A DNA stretch of 5,645 nt from Leptospiraceae bacterium. Lineage in GTDB: Bacteria; Spirochaetota; Leptospiria; Turneriellales; Turneriellaceae. Below the pieces are notes generated by a model. It ran no database searches. It worked only from the letters and a program-made list of their open reading frames with translations, and was not told where the DNA came from. Numbering within the stretch: position 1 is the stretch's first letter; each line of letters opens with the position of its first letter. Below are positions 1 to 4,790 of this stretch, in pieces. The DNA lies in NCBI GenBank assembly GCA_016788945.1, contig JAEUSA010000205.1, positions 1-5,645 of the forward strand. Reading direction: 5' to 3'. The position numbers and the translations under genes were made by a program.

Positions 1-402
1 CTCGAACTCGATTTCTGAGTTAAAAACAAACTTGTCGTTGAACTTATAACCGACGTAAATGATGTTGCGCAGCGTATCAAACTTGTCGTTCTGTTTTGAA
101 TCCGCACCGGATTGGTCTGTGCGGGCATTCTTGTTATACAGGAACTCGCCGTAACCGCCGATCGAAACACCCTGATTGACTTCGTACACCTTCGACGCCG
201 CCGGGCCGTAACCATAGCGCCCTTGTTCTTTGGCCTGCGGGAACAGATCTTTGCCGGCCTTGAGTTTTTCGATTTCTTGCGACAGAATATCGATCTTGCG
301 ATCTTGTTCGCTCTGGGCTCTGGCCGTAGCCGGCTCTTGTTTGGTCTGCGCCGACACGGTGGCGGTGATGAGCAGTGTCGCGCCTAGTATTCTTTTTATC
401 AT
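1..402 (-). CDS. Outer-membrane porin-like beta-barrel protein, N-terminal part (runs off left edge)
   Basis: The open frame starts at ATG 402-400 and is still open at base 1, giving 134 residues. Residues 1-18 form a signal peptide (basic MIKR, hydrophobic core, Val-Ser-Ala before a likely signal peptidase I cut). Residues about 31-50 are a charged heptad-like stretch (EQDRKIDILSQEIEKLKAG) suggesting a short coiled coil. From about residue 76 comes the start of a beta-barrel: GVSIGGYGEFLY, then alternating strands such as NIIYVGYKF and KFVFNSEIEFE. A coiled coil followed by a GGYGE barrel opening is typical of spirochaetal and proteobacterial porins of the OprO/OprP-like type; substrate cannot be told from this fragment. 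The start is supported by GGAG five bases upstream (bases 408-411), the only classical Shine-Dalgarno I found in the window. A Fur-like operator upstream suggests metal-responsive expression. The C-terminal barrel is outside the window. Confidence 0.8.
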   Translation of the reverse strand, partial: MIKRILGATLLITATVSAQTKQEPATARAQSEQDRKIDILSQEIEKLKAGKDLFPQAKEQGRYGYGPAASKVYEVNQGVSIGGYGEFLYNKNARTDQSGADSKQNDKFDTLRNIIYVGYKFNDKFVFNSEIEFE

Positions 403-438
403 TCTTTCTCCAGGTTAGTGCGCTCAGTATTGCTGATA

Positions 439-461
439 ACGCGAATGAGAATGAGTCTCAA
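439..461 (-). promoter_or_regulatory. Possible promoter of the porin gene
   Basis: On the minus strand a -35-like TTGAGA (461-456) is followed, after 16 bases, by a poor -10-like TTATCA (439-434). The -35 match is good and the -10 match weak, so this is tentative. Its main value is that the Fur-like palindrome would lie over the -35 and spacer. Confidence 0.3.
446..460. promoter_or_regulatory. Fur-box-like operator upstream of the porin gene
   Basis: TGAGAATGAGTCTCA is an inverted repeat (TGAGA/TCTCA). It matches the 7-1-7 Fur consensus (TGATAAT-n-ATTATCA) at 11 of 14 half-site positions. Flanking GATAAC (435-440) and ATAATC (461-466) extend the AT-rich, GATAAT-like pattern outward. The site lies 44-58 bases upstream of the porin ATG and overlaps a possible minus-strand -35 box, TTGAGA (bases 461-456), where a bound repressor would block transcription. 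Fur or another Fur-family regulator (Zur, PerR) could bind; the sequence alone does not say which. Confidence 0.6.
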
Positions 462-515
462 TAATCGAGACAGGGCGTCAATGGATTTTTTAGTCCAGAA
501 TTTCAGCTGCGCAGG

Positions 516-1256
516 CTATTGCTCAGCCGCAGCAAAATTCCGTGTGATTTCTTCCTGCGAAAGTTTTCTGTTGTAGAATACTGCATCGTCGTACGCCGTC
601 TGGTTCGCGTTCGTCAGAAGGTCGGTGCTTACACCCGTCTGCGCAAAAGCCGTTGCCGAGGTGCCTGTCGAAAGTAATGAACCATTGAAGGGGCCGACAA
701 AGCCCTGGTGATTGGCCGCATCATAGACAAGGCACATATAGTTCCATACATTTGTTCCCATGCCGGCGCCCACAAAAACCGTAGTCGTTCCATTCATTTT
801 GACGGAGATGCTGGTGGAGATATCGCGGATCTCGAGTGCATAACCGTTTGAGCCAGTGGAGCGCTTGATTGCATCGTATTGTCCGCCCAAGCTCATTTTG
901 ACCCAAGTACAGAGGGTAAACGGGGCAGTTTGAAATTCGCTCTGGCTGCCGAGGTTTACTATGCCGGTGCCGCCTCCCAAGTCAATGGCTTTACCTGCTT
1001 GGCCAAAGCGGTCATTGGTGAACGTGAAATTACTGCCCATAGCCGGTTGAAATCCGCTGCCGCAATCCCAGCGGTCACTCAGGTTGCCGTTGAAGTTCCA
1101 CCACGCAATCAGGCCATTCTTGACGATGCCGGTACCGTTGTCTGCGCAAGACGCCGAGCCGCCCGGGTTTTCGATTTTTTCCAGTAAGTCATATTTGTGG
1201 CAGTTCAGCAAAAACACGCTCGCTATTAGGCAGAGGAAAACTTTGTTGAGAGCCAT
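516..1256 (-). CDS. LamG-like jelly-roll domain lipoprotein
   Basis: This 246-residue protein starts with a lipoprotein signal peptide ending in the lipobox LLNC, so Cys19 should be lipidated and anchor it to a membrane; Asn at -1 is tolerated in spirochaetal lipoboxes. Residues 20-45 are a short linker. Residues about 48-242 look like a concanavalin/LamG jelly roll (Laminin_G_3 type): GLIAWWNFNGNLSD at the start, DRFGQAGKAIDLGGG near 82-96, FTLCTWVK at 113-120, WNYMCLVYD at 171-179, and the closing signature AYDDAVFYNRKLSQEEI at 221-237. Cys65, Cys116 and Cys175 lie in the domain and could form a disulfide. Such domains usually bind carbohydrates or proteins; an adhesin or glycan-binding role is only inference. 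It is probably monocistronic and divergent from rpmA. No good Shine-Dalgarno precedes the ATG, but the start fits the signal peptide. Confidence 0.85.
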   Translation of the reverse strand: MALNKVFLCLIASVFLLNCHKYDLLEKIENPGGSASCADNGTGIVKNGLIAWWNFNGNLSDRWDCGSGFQPAMGSNFTFTNDRFGQAGKAIDLGGGTGIVNLGSQSEFQTAPFTLCTWVKMSLGGQYDAIKRSTGSNGYALEIRDISTSISVKMNGTTTVFVGAGMGTNVWNYMCLVYDAANHQGFVGPFNGSLLSTGTSATAFAQTGVSTDLLTNANQTAYDDAVFYNRKLSQEEITRNFAAAEQ

Positions 1257-1360
1257 AATACATGAGCCAGCCTGCCTTTACGCGCGCGTCAATCAAAATT
1301 GGTACATTACCTGAGGTGCTGCGCGGCAGGTCGCGAAAAACGCGCGCGAGCAAAATGCGC

Positions 1361-1384
1361 TACGATTTTCTACCGAAAATCGTA
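1361..1384. repeat. Perfect 10-bp hairpin within the nested element
   Basis: TACGATTTTC and GAAAATCGTA are exact reverse complements separated by a TACC loop. With C1360 bulged, GCG (1357-1359) can add three more pairs with CGC (1385-1387), competing with the surrounding stem. Confidence 0.85.
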
Positions 1385-1397
1385 CGCAAAACGCTGC

Positions 1398-1420
1398 GCA
1401 ATTTGGTAAAACCAAATTGC
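1398..1420. repeat. Second perfect 10-bp hairpin within the nested element
   Basis: GCAATTTGGT and ACCAAATTGC are exact reverse complements around an AAA loop. No T-run follows on either strand, so it does not look like an intrinsic terminator. Confidence 0.85.
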
Positions 1421-1510
1421 TTTGCTGCATTCTGCACGCGCAAAGAGCGTTTTTCGACCGGGATCCTAAAATCCGACAAGCTATTACGACCTGCCGCGCA
1501 GCCCCTTAGG

Positions 1511-1548
1511 GGGTTGTGGGGCCTGATCCCATTAGCGCTTTACAACCC
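1511..1548 (+). other. Possible structured leader upstream of rpmA
   Basis: Immediately after the nested element, GGGTTGT (1511-1517) is complementary to ACAACCC (1542-1548), enclosing a 24-base loop that includes a possible GGG/CCC pairing (1518-1520 with 1528-1530). It lies in the 61 bases between the element and the rpmA start and may belong to the rpmA 5' leader. I see no convincing promoter in this short interval, so transcription may begin inside or upstream of the palindromic element. Confidence 0.35.
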
Positions 1549-1554
1549 GTCTCA

Positions 1555-1573
1555 ATGGCCTTTTCTGGCCCAT
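1555..1573 (+). promoter_or_regulatory. Small hairpin overlapping the rpmA start codon
   Basis: ATGGCC (1555-1560), a TTTTCT loop and GGCCCAT (1567-1573) can pair with one bulged C, so the first two bases of the rpmA ATG would be in a stem. No Shine-Dalgarno is visible before the start. The ATG at 1555 is out of frame with rpmA and is not an alternative start. Translational control through this structure is possible but unproven. Confidence 0.35.
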
Positions 1574-1832
1574 GGCACACAAGAAAGGCGGCGGTTCGTC
1601 AAAGAATGGTCGCGATTCCAATTCACAGCGCCTTGGCCTGAAAGCCTCTGGCGGCGAACTGGTCAAAGCAGGTTCAATTTTGGTCCGCCAGCGCGGTACG
1701 GTTTTCCATGCGGGCAGCAACGTCCTGAGAGGCCGTGATGATTCGCTTTTTACCACCATTCAGGGTGTAGTAAAATTCGAACGTATCGATAAACATCGCC
1801 AGAAAATTTCTGTCTATCCGGTTGCTAATTAA
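1572..1832 (+). CDS. rpmA: 50S ribosomal protein L27
   Basis: The 86-residue product has the full L27 signature. It begins [20 protein letters not shown], the flexible N-terminus that reaches the peptidyl-transferase centre. It continues with [23 protein letters not shown], then [17 protein letters not shown], and ends in the beta-rich part ([19 protein letters not shown]). Length is normal for bacterial L27 (about 85), and it lacks the N-terminal extension that Firmicutes cleave off. In many bacteria rpmA follows rplU and precedes obg; here it is alone, with a palindromic intergenic region upstream and a terminator 45 bases after its stop. A Shine-Dalgarno is not evident, but the AHKK N-terminus fixes the start. 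Confidence 0.98.
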   Translation: MAHKKGGGSSKNGRDSNSQRLGLKASGGELVKAGSILVRQRGTVFHAGSNVLRGRDDSLFTTIQGVVKFERIDKHRQKISVYPVAN

Positions 1833-1841
1833 GGCTTAGTC

Positions 1842-1861
1842 TAAGGGGTATATCCCCCTTA
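1842..1861. repeat. Hairpin just downstream of rpmA
   Basis: TAAGGGG (1842-1848) and CCCCTTA (1855-1861) are reverse complements around TATATC. There is no T-run after it, so it is more likely an mRNA 3'-end stabiliser or accessory structure than the terminator, which follows 15 bases later. Confidence 0.5.
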
Positions 1862-1876
1862 ACTGGCCCAAAACGA

Positions 1877-1899
1877 CCCGCGCAAAGCGCGGGTTTTTT
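1877..1899 (+). terminator. Intrinsic terminator of rpmA
   Basis: CCCGCGC-AAA-GCGCGGG forms a perfect 7-bp GC stem with a 3-base loop and is followed directly by six T residues (1894-1899). This is a textbook rho-independent terminator on the plus strand, 45 bases after the rpmA stop, and it separates rpmA from tetR. Confidence 0.93.
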
Positions 1900-1947
1900 A
1901 TTGCTTAATTTCCGGTTTTGCCTGCGGTTTTGCGGCGCGACGAGGTA

Positions 1948-1975
1948 TTGACATCTCGTTAACCAAATGGTTAAT
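1948..1975 (+). promoter_or_regulatory. Probable tetR promoter
   Basis: A perfect -35 hexamer TTGACA (1948-1953) is followed after 16 bases by GTTAAT (1970-1975), which matches four of six -10 positions; TTAATT at 17 bases (1971-1976) is the alternative. The operator palindrome occupies the spacer and -10. Transcription would begin near 1982, leaving a leader of about 50 bases. A second -10-like TATATT (2003-2008) lacks a matching -35. Confidence 0.6.
1959..1974. promoter_or_regulatory. Palindromic operator, probably for the adjacent TetR protein
   Basis: TTAACCAAATGGTTAA has perfect 7-base arms (TTAACCA/TGGTTAA) around AA. Size and symmetry suit a TetR-family dimer, which typically binds 14-20 bp palindromes. 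It sits between the TTGACA -35 and the -10 of the tetR promoter, so a bound dimer would block RNA polymerase: a standard self-repression arrangement. Binding by this particular protein is inferred from position. Confidence 0.7.
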
Positions 1976-2031
1976 TTTTTGGATGGAAAGTTGAACGCAT
2001 TGTATATTTATTACAAGTGACACAGGCAACC

Positions 2032-2781
2032 ATGCGTACCGCAGTAAAAAAGAGTGGGCGAGTACCCGAAGCCAAAACGCGCGAGGCAATATTGTCCGCA
2101 GCGATCGATGAATTTGCCAACAACGGTTTTGCCGGCGCGCGTACCGAAAACATTGCCCGTAACGCCAAAGTTAATAAGGCCATGTTGCACTATTATTACC
2201 ATGACAAAGAAACTCTCTACAATGCGGTTTTAGATGCTCTCTACGGTTCTTTTGGCGAGGCCGATGATTTGATTCAGCGCCTGATGGATGCGCCGATAAA
2301 TTCAGTGCAGCACATCCACATCTTTCTTAAGGTGATTATTCAGAAACACGGCGACCCTAACAACAAGTCGTTCCGCTGTGTGTTAGCTTGGGAGCTTGCA
2401 GCCGGTCAAAACAATCTCAAGAAAGTTGCGCAGAAATTTTTTGTTCCGCGTATGTTGCACCTGATACAAGTTCTCGAAAAAGGCATTAAGAACGGTGAAC
2501 TGAGCTGCAAGAACCCGGCGCTGGCCGTCTATAGCATGATTTCTCAGGTGGTGTTCTATTATATGCACAGCGAGACATACGAGGGCACCGCGATATACGA
2601 CCCGTTGTACAAGAATGTCTCGCAGGCAGACCTGCTGCAGTTTCTACTGAGAAATTTTATAGCTGCCTATGCGACCAACAGTAAAATCCGTTGGGAGCTA
2701 CCTTCAGATATAGCAAAGCTCGCCGACGAACTCGCCGAAAAAATGGTCGCGCCGGTGTTCCCCGTCAGTAGCGAAAACTGA
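2032..2781 (+). CDS. TetR/AcrR-family transcriptional repressor
   Basis: From ATG 2032 the product is 249 residues. A basic N-terminal tail (KK, R) precedes the TetR_N DNA-binding domain at about 14-62: TREAILSAAIDEFANNGFAGARTENIARNAKVNKAMLHYYYHDKETLY has the family's FA-NG-F, T-IA, and YYYHDKE-LY landmarks, with the helix-turn-helix at about 37-56. Residues about 80-249 are the helical ligand-binding and dimerisation domain; its inducer cannot be predicted. The C-terminal tail (SDIAKLADELAEKMVAPVFP) is somewhat longer than usual. I prefer ATG 2032, which has a weak AGG six bases upstream, over the in-frame GTG at 2017, which has no ribosome-binding site and would add only MTQAT. The gene is probably monocistronic and self-repressed. 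It converges with the DUF115 gene, overlapping by 17 bp, so its targets beyond itself are unknown. Confidence 0.93.
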   Translation: MRTAVKKSGRVPEAKTREAILSAAIDEFANNGFAGARTENIARNAKVNKAMLHYYYHDKETLYNAVLDALYGSFGEADDLIQRLMDAPINSVQHIHIFLKVIIQKHGDPNNKSFRCVLAWELAAGQNNLKKVAQKFFVPRMLHLIQVLEKGIKNGELSCKNPALAVYSMISQVVFYYMHSETYEGTAIYDPLYKNVSQADLLQFLLRNFIAAYATNSKIRWELPSDIAKLADELAEKMVAPVFPVSSEN

Positions 2782-3847
2782 GCCGCAGCATATAGCTTTC
2801 GATCGTATTCAACCGGTGGCCATGCGCATAGCTGCGGCGAAAATAAGCCGTGCCGCGTGCGTGTGAAATGCCGCGCCTGCTTTTGCCATCGTGGCCATAG
2901 ATATTCTCTGGCGGCATTGCCTCCTGAAAAACCGCAGTATACACCGCGCGCATGAGCGAACCGACATCACCCGCCGGGTTACTAACCGCGGTAAGTTCGG
3001 TCGCTGCAGAACTGCAGAACGCTTCGACCAGTGGGTGCGAACTGCGGTACGTGAGTTTTCGTTGGAACGGCAGGCGCTGCACGGCTGCATTGCCGATAAG
3101 ATCGGCAACGAGTGTACTGCGTGAATTTTCGAGCACACTGTGCAAGCCCGCAAAATGTTCGCTGGAGGCAAAGCCGGCGTCGACGGAAAAAATTACATCG
3201 GGCTGAATGCCTCGCAAGACGAGTGCGGGCCAGGCGGTATCAGCGCACCAAATGTGTTTTTTTTTCTGTAGCGCAGCGACTTTATTATCGAGCGAGGGCC
3301 CCGCCATCACGAGGGCGTCGGGTTTATTGGCGCGAAGTTGCGCAATGTCTGAGACGGGTAGATGCGCATTGAGGCGAAAGTTAATCTGCCACAATCGGCC
3401 AAAGTGACCGATAGTTTTGAGCCGAATTGCTGCGCGCGCAAAAATCTGCTGAACCGCCGCAACAACAGCGCCGGTGAGAGATTGCCACTGCGGTATGGGC
3501 AACATCGTGAATTTATCGTCTTTGCCCACGGAGTTCACGAAAAATTCCAGCGTAGTTTCATCATGGACGAGGCGCGCATCTGCAACCGGCTCCCCGGAAA
3601 AAACCACCGGCGCAATAAAGATAAAGCGGTTAGGCTGCGCAAAAAGTTCGCCAAAGTTTTCGCGATACGCGGCGATCACGACGGGTATCTTGCCGTCGTC
3701 ATGCTGCGACAGCATCTGCTTCAGCTGCTGCAAGTCACGCGTGGCCGATCGCTCAGTGCACAAAATGACCTTCGCAGAGCCATAACCGATTTCGCAGCGC
3801 CCATTTTCGGTACTGACCTGAAAACCGGCGAACAGCGAAGGTATCAT
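2765..3847 (-). CDS. DUF115 / MptE-Maf-like protein (6-hydroxymethylpterin pyrophosphokinase-like), short form
   Basis: The 360-residue product has a DUF115 (MAF_flag10/MptE-like) core at about 174-335. KPDALVMAGPSLDNKVAALQ (175-194) holds the glycine-rich GPSLD nucleotide-sugar/diphosphate-binding motif, and WCADTAWPALVLRGIQPDVIFSVD (200-223) is the second family hallmark. Farther on come GDVGSLMRAVYTAVF (293-307), IYGHD (316-320) and SHARGTAY (328-335), equivalent to the family's GGSV, G-DL and HA-G blocks. Relatives include archaeal MptE and bacterial motility accessory factors that glycosylate flagellin with nonulosonic acids. Residues 1-170 match nothing I recognise. The protein ends 25 residues after SHARGTAY and is shorter than many bacterial relatives. 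No flagellar gene is nearby, so the substrate is open. The ATG overlaps the upstream lipoprotein stop (ATGA), and no Shine-Dalgarno is visible, so translation is probably coupled. Confidence 0.8.
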   Translation of the reverse strand: MIPSLFAGFQVSTENGRCEIGYGSAKVILCTERSATRDLQQLKQMLSQHDDGKIPVVIAAYRENFGELFAQPNRFIFIAPVVFSGEPVADARLVHDETTLEFFVNSVGKDDKFTMLPIPQWQSLTGAVVAAVQQIFARAAIRLKTIGHFGRLWQINFRLNAHLPVSDIAQLRANKPDALVMAGPSLDNKVAALQKKKHIWCADTAWPALVLRGIQPDVIFSVDAGFASSEHFAGLHSVLENSRSTLVADLIGNAAVQRLPFQRKLTYRSSHPLVEAFCSSAATELTAVSNPAGDVGSLMRAVYTAVFQEAMPPENIYGHDGKSRRGISHARGTAYFRRSYAHGHRLNTIESYMLRLSFRY

Positions 3848-4341
3848 TGCAGTTTAACGGTAATCGTGGCGCTTGCCATCAGGTCTTTGCCGCACAACAC
3901 CTTGTAGGTCACGGCAAACGGCGGTAAGGCGGTATAACGTTCGTGTTTGCGCTCGGGGAATTTTTTCTCAATCATCGCGCCGACCATCACAAGGCCGTAG
4001 ACGTGGTTGTCGCGCAGTTCGATATACTCGAGCTCGTGTTTTTCGCGCGGGCTTTCGGGGAACACGTAATAACCGCCAAGGCACTCAAAGGTAACAGGGT
4101 ATTTCGAGTAAGAGTTCAGAAGCGCGAACGCCACACGATCGCCGCGAAAATAGATTGAATTGTAAAAATCACGTATCGTTTTTTGCCGCTGTGTTTTTTC
4201 TAGCGAGAATGTGATTGTATCTTTCTGCGGCTCAATACAGCCGTCGGGATTAAAATCGCGGCAGAAGGTGAATTGGTTTTTTGCTGCACAGCCGGCAAAA
4301 ACGAGCACAAAGCAGCAGATCGAAATCAAGCCGTACTTCAT
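3844..4341 (-). CDS. Small uncharacterised lipoprotein with several cysteines
   Basis: I do not recognise the family. The 165-residue product begins MKYGLISICCFVLVFAGC: a short basic start, a hydrophobic core and the lipobox FAGC, so Cys18 should be lipidated. The mature part has four further cysteines (27, 35, 87, 150), which could form two disulfides in the periplasm. It is rich in aromatic residues and strand-like segments such as DTITFSLEK, DRVAFALLNSY, GLVMVGAMI, FAVTYKVLC and ASATITVKLQ, suggesting a compact beta-rich domain. An in-frame ATG at 4629 would add 96 residues, but that extension lies antisense-shifted over the upstream membrane gene and would bury the signal peptide, so the start at 4341 is preferred. 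It shares ATGA overlaps with both neighbours (bases 4338-4341 and 3844-3847). Confidence 0.82.
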   Translation of the reverse strand: MKYGLISICCFVLVFAGCAAKNQFTFCRDFNPDGCIEPQKDTITFSLEKTQRQKTIRDFYNSIYFRGDRVAFALLNSYSKYPVTFECLGGYYVFPESPREKHELEYIELRDNHVYGLVMVGAMIEKKFPERKHERYTALPPFAVTYKVLCGKDLMASATITVKLQ

Positions 4342-4790
4342 AGATACTTCAGCACAAAACCGCACAATGGTATCAACAACAAAAGCGCCACGATCAAATA
4401 GGGATGCGCCTGTACTTCTTTTACACGCCGGGAATCCGCATCGTTGCTTGTTTCGAGATGGAAAGGTTTCAGCATATATTGCGACAAATAGATCTGCAAC
4501 AACCATAATGCCAGTTTGGCAGAAAAAACCAAACCGTATAAACCGCTGAGTACAGAGCGACCCTTCATACCTGCAAGCACCGCACCGCTGACCAAAATTA
4601 GCAGAAATGCGACGTGCAGTAGGCGCCAATAAAGTTGCAGAATTTCTGCCCGGAAATTATCTACGTACTTGTAAGACCGGTAACGGTCATAGGTTTTCTG
4701 AAAAATAAGGAAAAGGAAAATCAGCGAACCCGTATAGACGGCAACCCCGAGCCAATGGACTGCGGAGAATGCCGCCTGCAGGGTGCTCAA
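4338..4790 (-). CDS. Four-helix membrane protein, CopD/HemJ-like
   Basis: The 150-residue product has four predicted transmembrane helices at about 8-30, 56-74, 82-104 and 129-148, with a charged loop (QKTYDRYRSYKYVDNFRAE) between the first two and a polar loop (HLETSNDADSRRVKEVQAH) before the last. His12 (VHWLG) near the start of helix 1 and His59 (LLHVAF) near the start of helix 2 are placed like the possible haem- or metal-binding histidines of CopD-type and HemJ-type proteins. This is only fold-level resemblance, and neither copper transport nor protoporphyrinogen oxidation is claimed. The start is TTG at 4790, whose TTGA overlaps the stop of the upstream VOC gene; no ATG or GTG lies near the N-terminal end of helix 1. 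Its stop overlaps the lipoprotein start as ATGA, so it belongs to a translationally coupled operon. Confidence 0.8.
   Translation of the reverse strand: MSTLQAAFSAVHWLGVAVYTGSLIFLFLIFQKTYDRYRSYKYVDNFRAEILQLYWRLLHVAFLLILVSGAVLAGMKGRSVLSGLYGLVFSAKLALWLLQIYLSQYMLKPFHLETSNDADSRRVKEVQAHPYLIVALLLLIPLCGFVLKYL

Larger units (their letters stand above)
403..515. other. Intergenic region between the LamG lipoprotein gene and the porin gene
   Basis: These 113 bases separate two minus-strand genes. They hold the porin Shine-Dalgarno, the Fur-like operator and a weak promoter. I see no convincing intrinsic terminator after the LamG gene: TGGATTTTTTAGTCCA (481-496) has only 4-bp arms around a T-rich loop. 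Confidence 0.5.
1310..1510. repeat. Nested ~200-bp palindromic element (MITE-like or structured RNA)
   Basis: The terminal arms 1310-1333 and 1487-1510 pair over 24 positions with one mismatch and one G-T pair; the core GCTGCGCGGCAGGTCG (1318-1333) is perfectly complementary to 1487-1502. Inside, CGAAAAACGC (1334-1343) pairs perfectly with 1447-1456. Bases 1344-1358 then pair with 1427-1441 at 13 of 15 positions. Two perfect hairpins fill the centre: TACGATTTTC-TACC-GAAAATCGTA (1361-1384) and GCAATTTGGT-AAA-ACCAAATTGC (1398-1420). A 30-base side bulge (1457-1486) has a small GGAT/ATCC hairpin. The whole folds as a long interrupted stem capped by two hairpins. There is no coding potential, transposase or clear target-site duplication. 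It could be a non-autonomous transposable element, a genome-wide palindromic repeat or a structured transcript. That the pairing exists is certain; its role is not. Confidence 0.8.

Noticed and set aside
28..91. Two copies of a 12-base direct repeat (aaacttgtcgtt at 28-39 and 80-91)
   Set aside because: Both copies encode Asn-Asp-Lys-Phe in adjacent strands of the porin barrel; this is coding repetition rather than a mobile or regulatory repeat.
481..496. TGGATTTTTTAGTCCA as a terminator for the LamG gene
   Set aside because: The arms are only four bases long, and the T-run on the plus strand lies in the loop instead of after the stem.
1371..1408. Possible kissing interaction between the TACC loop (1371-1374) and GGTA (1405-1408) in the two central hairpins
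   Set aside because: Three of the four GGTA bases are already paired in the second stem, so the contact would require opening it; four bases of complementarity are easily coincidental.
1310..1510. Integron attC site or CRISPR-like repeat as an explanation of the nested palindrome
   Set aside because: No conserved GTTRRRY/RYYYAAC core sites are seen at the ends, no integron cassette genes flank it, and there are no regularly spaced direct repeats.
1262..1738. Plus-strand 158-codon open frame across the palindromic element and rpmA
   Set aside because: It reads through the nested palindrome and overlaps rpmA in another frame; its translation is low-complexity Arg/Pro-rich with no domain. It is a shadow frame.
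3362..3907. Plus-strand 181-codon open frame antisense to the DUF115 gene
   Set aside because: It is antisense to a gene with recognisable motifs, has no ribosome-binding site, and its translation resembles no protein family.
4342..4629. In-frame N-terminal extension of the small lipoprotein gene starting at ATG 4629
   Set aside because: The extension lies out of frame over the CopD/HemJ-like membrane gene, reads as an unstructured Cys/Arg-rich shadow, and would bury a clear signal peptide and lipobox. ATG 4341 also gives the ATGA overlap seen at the other junctions.
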